This document shows positions 1-10,854 of a stretch of DNA of 64,000 nucleotides, piece by piece. Numbering within the stretch: the stretch's first letter is position 1; each line of letters opens with the position of its first letter. Position numbers and translations under genes: made by a program. The stretch lies in contig CM043948.1 of the NCBI GenBank assembly GCA_014529385.2, positions 22,383,951 through 22,447,950 of the forward strand. The letters are read 5' to 3'. Source of the DNA: Adiantum capillus-veneris. Its lineage: Eukaryota; Streptophyta; Polypodiopsida; Polypodiales; Pteridaceae. The notes under the pieces were generated by a model. That model worked only from the letters and a program-made list of their open reading frames with translations. It was not told the origin of the DNA and ran no database searches.

Positions 1-3000
1 CATCACCTACGCACTCTACACTTATCTCCTAGATGGTTGTGTAGGTGGTATGATCATTGGGTCTACTATAGACTCAACATCACTACTCTGAGAAGCGTAG
101 TCCACACAACAACGTATATGTAGTCTCATCATAAATGCTCATATGGTTGGTACCTCATAAGGAACCTAGTGGGACAGCACTAATTATGTCTTAGGGAGGA
201 TACCCTCTAGGTCTGGCTATCTCTCTCATGTATATCCTCGAATCCTCATCAGCATACAAGGGTCCAGTGTCAAAAAGGTGCAACGATATAGTTTGTGGCT
301 CAAGGGTGTGTGCGAGCATCACGAAGGACTAACGTGATACTCTCTGGACTATCATATGTCATGTGTCTATATAATGTACGAAAACCATCAAGAAGGTGAT
401 CTGACAATGGCGGGTGTGCTTGGGCTCTAAGAATTTGGAAACAGGTACGAGGGTATGTGGACTGAAGCTGGATATACCTCTCCTTGGTGTCTATATGTAT
501 GTATATATGCAATCCATCTAGCTCACCAGAATCCACAATAGCCTGTCAAACAGGGCCTTAGGATCCATGATCGCCAAAGTCTGTCAATGTCGATGTCACG
601 GAGGTCTATGTGCGAATGCACTAGCTAAGGTGGGTAATCTGGCAATCAAAGGGTAGACAAGCCCTAATCTAGGGTGACTGCGTATGAACTGGCTCTAAAA
701 ATCACCTCTACGTCCAATTGCGATCAAATATCGATCAACATAGTAAATCAGGCTCTAATCGTACGCAAATATGTGGTCAACATCTAAAATCAAGCCAATT
801 TAAAATCTCACATATGAATATGCTCTAAAGCTCGTCAACCGACAGATTGTAAGCCAAAATCAAAATCCGTGTAAGAGCAAGGTCTATGCGTGCGATTTAG
901 CTCAAATCTGACAAAATCGATCTCTTCGGACATATACATATGTCTAATTGTGCGCAGATACACGTGAATGAGGTGTATATGGGATGTGTGATGCGCATGG
1001 GGAAGCAATGATGGGAAGAAATATAAATTTTTTTCTTTCTTTTTTGGATTGTTATTTAAGAAACAAAAATAAACACGAAGAAAAAGTGCTCAAAAAAAAG
1101 TTAAATTTTTTTATGATTTTTGTGCTTTTCATTTGTTTTTCACAGTTTTCATTATTTTTTAAAAATTTTATTGATTTTTAATAAAAATTTTTATTTTTTG
1201 TAATCTTATTAAAAACTTATTTATTTAACTTTTTTTAGTTTTTCCTTTTTTGTGAATTTTTTTATTTTTGTGGACTTTTTCTTATTATATTTTTGGTGAT
1301 TTTTTGTTTTTCTTGTTTTCTCGTCTTTTTTTTTGTGATGAGATCATCTAAAATAGAAAAGAGAGAGAACTAATGAAAAAGATTAGTGGTCACACATACG
1401 TTAACCCTTATGGTAATCACGCAATGTTTTTTGTTGCAGTCTCTATTAATCTTTGTAGGCACATCCTAAACATAGTTCAGACAAGCTCATGAGGTTACGA
1501 TGAGATTGATATGCACAAATCTTAATCTGCGGACTACTCATACCATGCACACAACACCATAATCAAACACACAATACACAGTCAAGAGATTAGAGAACGA
1601 ATAATTCTTAATATATACACATTAAGACCTAATACACAACTTAAATAAAAAGCAAGAGAATTCAATTTTAATGTATGTATTTAACCAATTTGTGAAACGA
1701 GTACATGTGACTCCAAGCTTTCACCTCCATAGCCTCCTCCTCTACTCTAAATTATCCTCGCAATTATCTCTCATCTAGCTACAATTCACTTATATGCTTA
1801 AGGGTTTTTTTAAAAATTGGTCAATCAGATACAAATTGAAACTCATAGAGAACTCATCTATCTATACATAGTAAATGAAAAAATGTGCGCATGGAAAAAA
1901 CGAAAAATAGCTACTGGTGTTGGATGCTTGCAACAACATTGAGAGAGAAAATAAAGATTATTGGCTTCTCAGCCAACGCGAAGTATACAAGTTCTTTTTA
2001 TTTGTGGTGCCAAAATTTTCCTTTGCAAGTCATTATTTTTTGCAAAAAAACTAGAGTTCTAAACACCCAATGTATGTGGTGAATCCCCATCGCTATAGAT
2101 TGTATATTTGCTCTCCCTCAAAAGAGTCTTTAAAAGCTACAATGAGTAGTGTATAACCTCTATTAAAGTATGGAAAGAGGAAGGAGAGCTTGTTGTTTCT
2201 TTGAAAATGTGTGTTTTGATGTTTTAAGACTTATACACAAAAGAAGATAATAGTTCAAAAGACAAGGGACAATGATTAGCACAAATACAATTTAGTTTTT
2301 GATTTTGAGAATGAGATATCATTCTAGTGTTTTGTATACAAGATAGTCAAGAACAGCTTGTTCTGAAGTGAAAGAGGCCAGGTTCAACAGTGATGGACAA
2401 AACACCTAAATCCAAAAGATCCTAAGTAAAAATAGTCTTCACTTGCGTCCATATAAAAAGACAACATACTTGCAAGCCTTGTATACACATTGTAGGTGTC
2501 ATTGAACCTTTCAGTTGTTATCCATGTCCTACTTAAACCTTTTTAATTTATCCCTACCATACTACATTTTAATTTATACCCACCATCCATGTAGTGTTAA
2601 ATATCAAAAAGTATCCATTCTGAGAACGGTAAGCCACATATGAAAGTGACGTGTACACGTGCACAAGCACGTGCGTGTGTGGGAGAAAGACAGATTGTGA
2701 GAGAAGGGAGAGAGGAGGTGATTCTAAGATGGAGAAATGTGTTGGGGCTTCCTTTTGGTGCCATAAGAGAGAGAAAGGAGTCACTATTAGGTGGGGGCAA
2801 TTTTTATGAAAGGGGGTGCTCCCTTTCTCCTCACGGGTAATAGGTAGCCTCAACAAAATTAGGCAATGATGACTGCTCACCAAAAAGGCGGCAAGAACTT
2901 CCTAGCCATTGTTGAGATAACTATTTGCTACAAACTGCAAAAAACTTGAGCTTTTCAAGTGTATTTGGAATATTAGTGTAACAGCCAGGTTCATCCTCCA

Positions 3001-3607
3001 CTGACTAGAAAGAACTTCCATGTTGAGGGGCCTCAAGCTAATTTGGCTCACATTGAGCACATCAAGCTCTCCAACCAGATGCATGAAGTCCATAGGTTTC
3101 CAACAAGTCAATATTTGGAAGATCAAACAACACCATTGAAAAATGCAGTGTCGTGAGAATTGTGCAATTTAATAAACTAAATGTTGCCGGAGGATTTATC
3201 AAATTGTGAGAAAATGTTTCCATCACTAGAAATAGGAGAGATTGCCTACATGTCCTACTTAGCAAAGGTCCACAGCCAAGCCACATTGATGACCCATCTC
3301 TCCAAGCAAAGTTGAAGAATAAGCGTTTATAACTTTTCATCACTTTTAAGCCTTTTAAGCTAGTGCACCATCTAATATCAACTTATCACTACCATGATAG
3401 AGAGTAAAGAAAACATGATGTTGACCAGTAGTCTACTAAATCTTCATGGATGGCAAGAAACATATGATTCTGAAACACATAAAAATTAGACATGAATGAA
3501 CAAACGCTTCACCTACAGATTCCAAGAATCACTTCCTCAGACAAATCAAAAAGAGGGACATAACTTAGCAGCCTTTTCCATGATGCACAAGTTTGGACTT
3601 CTAAGCA
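1..3607. other. intergenic sequence, no gene supported
   Basis: I see no coding feature that I can support here. Short open frames of 60-105 codons occur on both strands, without recognisable motifs or plausible splice continuation. Positions 1024-1340 are strongly T-rich on the plus strand. A small diverged duplication at about 3608-3700 repeats a 'gacatca...cagtcagttt' block, each copy followed by a CT run, and leads into the microsatellite at 3699. Confidence 0.5.
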
Positions 3608-3696
3608 GACTGACATCACAGTCAGTTTCGCAACAAGGAGGATAACTCTCTCTCTCTCTCAACACTGACATCAGTCAGTTTAGCGACTTGGAGCAT

Positions 3697-3698
<2 letters not shown>

Positions 3699-3784
<86 letters not shown>
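3699..3784. repeat. compound microsatellite (CT)n(CA)n
   Basis: About 21 CT units run directly into about 22 CA units. The array lies 300 bp downstream of the CacyBP-like stop codon. Open frames across it (Ser/Leu, then Thr/His) are artefacts of the repeat. Confidence 0.97.
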
Positions 3785-3786
<2 letters not shown>

Positions 3787-4083
3787 TATTGCAACTGTTT
3801 GGTACAAATGGCATATACATCACACACAAAACCACAGCGTGCACCCAGAATAATAGTCATTGAGAGAACTCTATTGTTCCTTCCTGTAAAGAAACATTAC
3901 AGTAGTTCTTTGAACCAATCACAACCGCTGTATCAACAATCAAGTGGATGGATCTACTTCCAGACAAAAATATAAAACCATTAGCAATGTGTCCAAAAGA
4001 ACTACCATGGACTCTCACCATGACCCCAAACCACCTGTCCTACTATGAAGCTCTTGGCTTTATATAGTACAAAGTCGCAAAAC

Positions 4084-5977
4084 TTAAAAATTCCTCATTC
4101 CAGGGGACTTTCCTTCTCGTGCTTCTGAGTAAGCTTTGGCAATATTTCTTTTCATCTCATCATCACCGTCATCATACATATTCTGCAATAAAAGAAGAGC
4201 ATGTCAAACTGCCAACATCGAAACTTGGCGCACAGATATCAATCATTCAGGTAACAACCGACTTCAGCCTAGCCAAGGTGATCAACACTCACCTTCATTA
4301 CTTGCATGAGCCCAGACATGGGTTCTTTATCATCACTCCGCAGCTTCGACTGTGACAATAAAAAGGGAATTCCGTGTATTTCCACAAAGAGCGCAAACAA
4401 ACATCAAAAACACACTCTTATGCATATTAACAGAAAAAATAAGTCTTTACGCATCCTTTCCAAAATGTACACCCCCTTGGAAAAGATATGCATCCTCAAT
4501 CTGAGCAGCAGCTCATTTCACATCATATGCATAGAGGAAAGCAGAAGACTAATCAAGCATAGCCAACGAAAGACCAGCATTTGAAAGTTTTTTAATCTCA
4601 CCTTGTCTTCCTTCCCATGAAGATCCTGCCAGGTGCCCTTGTCCAGCTTCTTCAAAATAATGGTAATCCGAGTAGGCTTAGCAATGACACTACATTTCTC
4701 AGGTACGATAGCTTTACACAGACACGGCACACCCAAACGATAATTCTTGCCATCAATATCATGGACCTTCAGCTCCAAGGACCTTGCCTTAAAATCCATA
4801 TCAATTTTCTCCTTGGAGGCCCCTTGAAGAGAAATATAGATCTGAACAAGTTCAGACACCTTGTTAAAGACAATAAATGAGAGGATGGGTTTTGAACCCC
4901 AGAGCAACGCATCATTCCGACCCATGAAACACAGGCCACTACATTCAAAAGACACCCGCTTGGACAAAACAACAGTTTCTAGAGAATAAACTGGTGTGGG
5001 CCAATTAACCGATAATAAGATGATGGATGTATGCCAGCACAGGGAATCAAATAATACACTGGAGACTACTGCAGACCCAGCAGGCTTGCTCTTGAATGGC
5101 CAGCTTCACTATTTCGTTAACTTCCAAAAAGAAAAGACACTCAACCTGGTTAAAAGTTGGAGAATTCCTGCAAATTTTGTTTTAAAAGGGCAACCCTGCC
5201 TCACAAAGAATACCCTAATGATAAACTCGTATTACAAATCTACAGGAGCTCACCTTCTTCGAAGTTTCTTACACCGGCATGAATGCATAAACTTTAATTC
5301 TTGATTCATACAGATATCTCAGGCTTCACGAATTTAGATGGCGCCCCACAACACAAGCAGAAAGCACAAGATTGGTCACCTTTAACTTTTCAACATCCTG
5401 ATCCCAGCTAAAACTTGACAAGCTTGTATATCGCACTTCAGGCACTGTTTTCGTAGTATGAAGTAATGTGGCTTTCCCTTGATTCTGGGCGGACAAGGCT
5501 GCTACCTGCAAAAAGAAAACATCGACTAAATAACAAGTCAAAGAAGCGGACCTAAAACCACACCTTGCAAGAGTTCATGGCTCTCATATGCAATCAAAAC
5601 CCCTTTAGGAGATCATTGACATATCACAGATAGCTATGAACGTTCAAGATGCAAACATAATTTCACTCCTGTTAAACAATGAAGGCACCCGAGAGCTGCC
5701 ACTAATTTATGAGGCATTCATCGCGACTGCAAACCCCTTTCAGCACGTTCATCAAAAGCATCAATGCATCGGAACCTCAATGCATCATCCCCAGCTTGAG
5801 CTTCGATATTTGACAGAAGAAGATAAAAGCACATAACGGGATGATGTTACTCACCTTTTCTAATGTCTGTATCTCGGAGGATATAAGACTCTGCACATGG
5901 GGTCGCGTAGCTTGTTTGAGCAGAGCTTTGAGTTCTACCACGTCTTCTGAAAGAACGGCAGCCATCGCAAGCTCCAC
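4084..5977 (-). CDS. CacyBP: calcyclin-binding protein / SIP-like CS-SGS domain protein
   Basis: This is a five-exon host gene with coding exons 5977-5855, 5505-5380, 4841-4602, 4349-4293 and 4182-4084. All introns have GT-AG ends and lie in phase 0. The joined frame is 214 codons plus TAA, close to the usual CacyBP length of about 220-230. Exon 1 gives the helical N-terminal domain (VVELKALLKQATRPHVQ, ending EIQTLEK). Exon 2 ends SFSWDQDVEKLK, the start of the CS domain. Exon 3 carries the rest of CS (IYISLQGASKEKID, HDIDGKNYRL, IVPEKCSVIAKPTRITI, WQDLHGKEDK). Exons 4 and 5 give the SGS part (DDKEPMSGLMQVMK, then NMYDDGDDEMKRNIAKAYSE). In animals the family bridges SIAH1, Skp1 and S100 proteins in ubiquitin-mediated turnover; the plant role is less defined. 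The start is either M1 (5977) or M5 (5965). No lesion is visible, so the gene is probably functional. It is the only clear host gene in the window. Confidence 0.93.
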
Positions 5978-7659
5978 AACTCAAACCACAGACGTTGAGC
6001 CGAGGGTTTAAGCAGACGGAACCTTCTGGATACCGAATAGATATTACGAGAAATGAAAATGGTCTTTGATACCTTTATCAAGGGGAGAGATCGATCCCTA
6101 TGAAGGCACAAACGAAACACATTTTTTAGATAAACGGCACTAATGAATGGCTTTGGAGGGTACAAGTTCCGTCCCATAAACTATATCGCGTAGGAGAGAA
6201 GATCTTCATTTGTGAGGAAGAAGCAACACCTAGAGTAGACTCAGTGCAATATAGGTTCTCTATTTTGAGCAATATAAGGTAAAGCATTTCATCCTTCATA
6301 GTACAAACATACATACCAAAATCTACATTCATAGCTACCAAATGAAGCGTAAACTTTGAGTATCCTCTCCACCCATCTAGAGCATGGGGATGACCAAGAG
6401 AGCATATATGGAGAAGAGACTGTGGATTTGTTGAGATTCTACTATCAACTTCTTTCCTTGAACTACAACAATATACTACTTGTTGATAGTGGGAGGATAT
6501 GTTTATTCATGTGGGAAAAGACCACCTATAGTATCCCTCTTTGCCATCACAATAGCAAGATACAAAAATACGAGACATTGCTAATTGTCACTTCTAGTAG
6601 CAAACTCCTTGAAGTAGCTAAGAGCTAACAAACTCCTTCTAGTAACACAAGGACATGAACTAATAACAAAAACCCAACTTGGAACAATCATAAAATCATA
6701 GCCAAAATCCTCGACCATCAATTGGACTAGCTCTAATAGTTTATTTAAACAAACCAAAGTAGAATCTTGATACAAGTTATACACTTGCAAGCATATGGTA
6801 TCAAAATCCTCAACTAGCAATGTATGAAGACTAGAATAAGAAAAATAACATACTCTTGCAAGCATAACCACGAATTTTGATGCAACCAAATTAGATTTTT
6901 CATGTGAATATGACAATTGCATGCTTAAACTTGTTATAAACTAACAAGTATCGCACCCATGCTGAATGTAGAGCATGCACTTCATGATCTTGCATGATTT
7001 TAATCCATTTTTGAATTGTAAACCTATCTCATCATGGGTATTATTGACATCCTGCAAGATTCCATAGCTTTAAAATATCATTTCACTTGAAATATGTACA
7101 AAAACCAACCCTTCTCTCAAACCAAGAAAACAAGAGAGCATGCATCATGGTTAATGATCATGCATTCTACGATCAAACTTTGAATTGATATTCTTACTTG
7201 ATATGGTTAGTGGTGGCACACTACTATGTATCACTCATATCAATCCACAAACTTCAATTGAAAAACTCAAAAAACCCAAGAATTTTCTCTCAAACAATAA
7301 AAGAGCATCGTGAAGGTTCGTGGTCATTCATGATAAAAGGAAATGCTCAATATGGTTTAGGTTGGCATCCTAGAAAACTTTATATCAATTTTCCATCATG
7401 TTAAGGGAAAAAAATGCAATAAAGAAAGAGTGTAAACATGTTGTCAATCTCACCAGCTAGCTCCTAATAAATATTGTAATAAGCACTCCCCATCTTACTT
7501 CATGACCATAAAAGAGAGCAAGAAGCATGTAGATGCACAAGAGGTCAAAGAATATATATGCTATTTGCATTTCATTAGGTAAACTCGATAACTGGCAGAG
7601 GTCGGTCATCATGTGATGTGCCTATTCACGTCTGTTGATCCCTGTTCATTTTTTACATA
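5978..7659. other. upstream and intergenic sequence, no gene supported
   Basis: The first few hundred bases should contain the 5' UTR and promoter of the minus-strand CacyBP-like gene. I could not place a TATA box with confidence. The rest is AT-rich, with short unconserved open frames. The last five bases, CATAG at 7660-7664, are the left target-site duplication of copia A. Confidence 0.5.
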
Positions 7660-7664
7660 CATAG

Positions 7665-7855
7665 TGTTGGGCTATAAAGCCCAATGTGGTCGCCCAAGTA
7701 AGTGGGCAGGCCGCCAGGTATGTACACATATTCTTTTGTTAAAACCTAATAAGAACTCACTATGCTCTACACATTACAGTAGAGCGAGTTCACCATATCG
7801 TCGTGCTCTTCTTCTCGCACTCTCTCTCGCGTTGCACTTCCGCTCGTACTCCTTC
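7665..7855 (+). repeat. 5' LTR of copia A
   Basis: The 191 bp LTR starts TGTTGGGCTATAAAG and ends CGTACTCCTTCA. It differs from its 3' partner at about eight positions by eye, so it is older than copia B and gypsy A. A TATAAA-like string lies about ten bases from its left end. Confidence 0.95.
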
Positions 7856-7857
7856 AA

Positions 7858-7869
7858 CTGGTATCAGAG
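7858..7869 (+). other. primer-binding site of copia A
   Basis: TGGTATCAGAGC, complementary to the 3' end of plant initiator methionine tRNA, starts two bases after the LTR end. It is the normal primer site for plant copia elements. Confidence 0.93.
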
Positions 7870-8943
7870 CTCAGATGGAGGCTCGGGGCAGCATTTGCAG
7901 GTAGCCAGAGTCACCTGCTCAGATTGGAGTGAGATTCGACAGACGAAGACACGGTCCCAATTCCTGTGGGCGAGGCCGAAGGCCTCGGTGTTCTCAGAAT
8001 TTCATTCTGAGGTCATCTCGACCACCGTTCGGCTTCGACAAAGATCTACGCAGGCCATTTTCGACTACGTGGTCTTGGCGGGTGCAGATCCGACTCTGCA
8101 AATTTGGGGTTTCGGACTACGACTGCAAGTGTTGAGGATATCTGCACTTCCAGAGTGCTGATTTGTGGCTATCTACACAACGAAGGACGGCTTACAGTTC
8201 TTGGAGGCGTGTCACATACGACATGGGCGCACCTACACGCAGACTGTAGGCGACATCCACTAGTTCATCAGGTAGCTTGTGTTTTCTGCTTGATATTCCA
8301 GATTTCATCCTAACATTGTAGGTACTTCCACATGGGATGTATTGTCAGAGATGATGGATGTCTGTTGAGGGTTTGCTGGCTGTGAGTCACGCAGCAAACA
8401 ACCGCCGCAGTGGTTACAGCATACAGTGGGAAATTTGAGGATGTATGACTTTGTGGGAAGTCTATGTACTGTCAGATTTATTGCAGCCTTTGTTGAGGAT
8501 CGACTGAGGTTATATTGAGCTAGGGGATTCTCGAATGTTGACATCCTTTCGGTGATACAAGTCTTGGAGCGATCCCTCGAGCACCCTTAGATAGGCAGCT
8601 AGGATGTATTGATTGTGAGTTAGACAGTTGGGATTGCATCTTTGCTTTACTGCCATTGAGGCATTGTTGCAGTCTATGCTTACAGGACAGTGAGAGACAG
8701 TACAGGTGCAGGACAAGTTTACCCACAGCTTACAGTGTTAGAGAGACATTGGTTTTTTGAGTTGTTTTTGGTCTGTTTTTGAGTACACCAGAGCCATTTT
8801 ACAAAGGAGACTGTGCCGAAATTTTTGCAGAATCTAAAGCTTTCTTGGTTCATTTGACAGGTTGATATTGGTTTAGAGGACAATTTACAGGGGAAACTCT
8901 GTCGAATTTTTCCCAGGAAAGTAAACTACTGTGAAGCGTAGTT

Positions 8944-9523
8944 ATGGCTGGATCACAGGACACTGCTCTTTACAATATCAAGAAGCTCGATGGAACCAAT
9001 TTCCCATTGTGGAAGAAGCAAATAAAACCTATAAAGCTCAAGGGGATAAAACCAGAAGATATGGACGAAGATGAATGGAGCGAAATGGATGAATTGGCAC
9101 TTTCTACCATTATGCTGACTTTGGCAGAAAGCGTTTACTTCAATGTAGCAGACGAGATGTCGGCTTATCAAGCATGGACAAAGCTGAGTGATCTTTATGA
9201 GAAGCAGAGTGCAGCTTCACAGGTATACTGGCTTAAGAAGCTTGTTGACTTGAAGATGAAAGAAGGGACCCCTATGTCCAATCATCTGAATGAATTCAAC
9301 ACCATCTACAGTCAGTTGTCAGCTCAAGGTGTCAAGTTTGATGAACCTGTTAGAGCTATATTCCTGTTGATCACATTGCCAGAAAGTTGGGACACTTTTC
9401 GCACAGCTTTGAGTAATTCTGCACCTCCAAATGGTTTGACCATAGCAGGTGTAGAAGGCAGTCTGCTTACTTAAGAAACCAACAGAAAGACAATGGACAA
9501 AGGCAAAGGAACAGCCTTAGTTG
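8944..9523 (+). pseudogene. copia A gag, N-terminal part
   Basis: The frame starts MAGSQDTALYNIKKLDGTNF and matches the copia B gag (42657 downward) almost residue for residue, including SDLYEKQSAASQVYWLKKL and LPESWDTFRTALS, the UBN2/Retrotran_gag_2-type capsid region. Ten residues present in copia B between two KKQ motifs are missing, an in-frame 30 bp deletion between short repeats. A GAA-to-TAA change ends the frame at 9472-9474. The coding homology continues to 9523, where the TIR element was inserted; the rest of gag resumes at 10855. Confidence 0.93.
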
Positions 9524-9527
9524 TTAA

Positions 9528-10850
9528 CACTAGGTTGGTAATGGGACACTTTTATGTCCTGTTAAGTGACCATTTTCCTTGAATTATGTCAAGATTTTCA
9601 AAATGGATTTTGAGGTGCTATCTGTCTAGAAATTTGTCTCATGTGCTGAAAAAAACTCGACATTTTTTTGGAATATCAATTCCATCTTTAACTTTGTCCT
9701 TGCACAACATTTCACAACCTAAACTGTGTGAAAAAACAGGTCCTGTTTATGGCTTTTTTTTCAACTTTTTGCAACTATACCACTCTAGAATTCATGTTTG
9801 TGAGGTCTATAATGCTAGAGAACTATCTTTAGTAGTCCTCAACATGTCCTGATGCTTCTAGGGAGAAATAAAAGTTAAAGTTGTAAGTTATGACCAAATT
9901 ACAAAAATTGTCAAATCCTGTTTTTTAGCCAATTTTAGCTCTTCTATGATTTTTTTGGTGGCTTTCATGATATCCAAATGCAGTTTTGATTTTCTATGTC
10001 GCATATTGTAACATAAAGCTAATATTCCTTGAGTTTTGGGGCACCTAATACCCTATTTTGCATAGTAGACAACGATGGTTGATTTTTTTAATTATAGAAG
10101 AAAACGAAACATTCTAGTATATCAAGTATAGCATTTTCAATTTTGTTAGTTTCTTGTGACAACTACATGCATTTTGTAGGTAGTAACCATATCTAGTCAT
10201 AAGGATCAAATTTGGCTAGATATTGAATAGTTTCTATGGGATTCTACGACTCATAATGTTGAACCCAGTTTTTTCATGTTTGCTGTATTTAGCACTTCAT
10301 ATTTGTCCCCAAGATTCCCCTTGTTAAGAGATTTATTATTCTTTTGGCATGCTCCATGGATCCTTATGAACCTAAAGGACAATAGGGAACTAAGAAAACA
10401 TGCATATATTATTTGTATTGAGTGTGGCTATAGAAACTTTGATGATAGGTTTGCAAAATGGTAAAAATTCAACTTTTTCGTAAATATTTCTTTTGGCAAA
10501 ACAAAAAATAGTGAGTGAGAAGCAATCATATGTTCTGATCACCAACCCATTGAAGTTAATTAGGGAATTTATCTCAAGGCCTACAAAAATCCCTAATCTT
10601 ATTTTTATGCAACAAAACGTAAGAAATGACTGTTTTGATGAAAATGTACTGGTCCATCAACTTTGGAGGCTTGGTGTGACCAAAAGATGAGAAATTTTAC
10701 AAGTTTCTTATTTTTTTCATGTGTAGTAGGCCTTGAACTATAACCTCATGAAAGGATTTTACAAAATGAGTGGATCTACTATGGTTTTGGAGGTTTTTTT
10801 CAAAACCCTGATAGGACACTTTTATGTCCTGTTAGGTTACCAACCTGGTG
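9528..10850. mobile_element. non-autonomous TIR DNA transposon with TTAA flanks
   Basis: This 1323 bp insertion in copia A gag is absent from copia B. The left end reads CACTAGGTTGGTAA and the right end is its inverted copy, CACCAGGTTGGTAA when read inward. Both ends are flanked by TTAA (9524-9527 and 10851-10854), which occurs once in the reconstructed empty site. Just inside each end is a small stem-loop of GGACA...TGTCC type around 'CTTTTA'. The open frames inside (longest 88 codons) show no transposase motif. CACT(A) ends suggest CACTA/EnSpm, but that group makes 3 bp duplications; a symmetric 4 bp TTAA suggests a piggyBac/Kolobok-like mechanism. Superfamily is unresolved. Confidence 0.85.
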
Positions 10851-10854
10851 TTAA

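Noticed and set aside
2569-3343. Several minus-strand frames of 67-104 codons with a Leu-rich look
   Set aside because: Adjacent frames do not join into a recognisable leucine-rich or other domain, and no splice pattern supports them.
7613-8161. 182-codon frame on the plus strand
   Set aside because: It runs from flanking DNA through the copia A LTR and primer-binding site into the leader; copia B leaders do not conserve it as protein.
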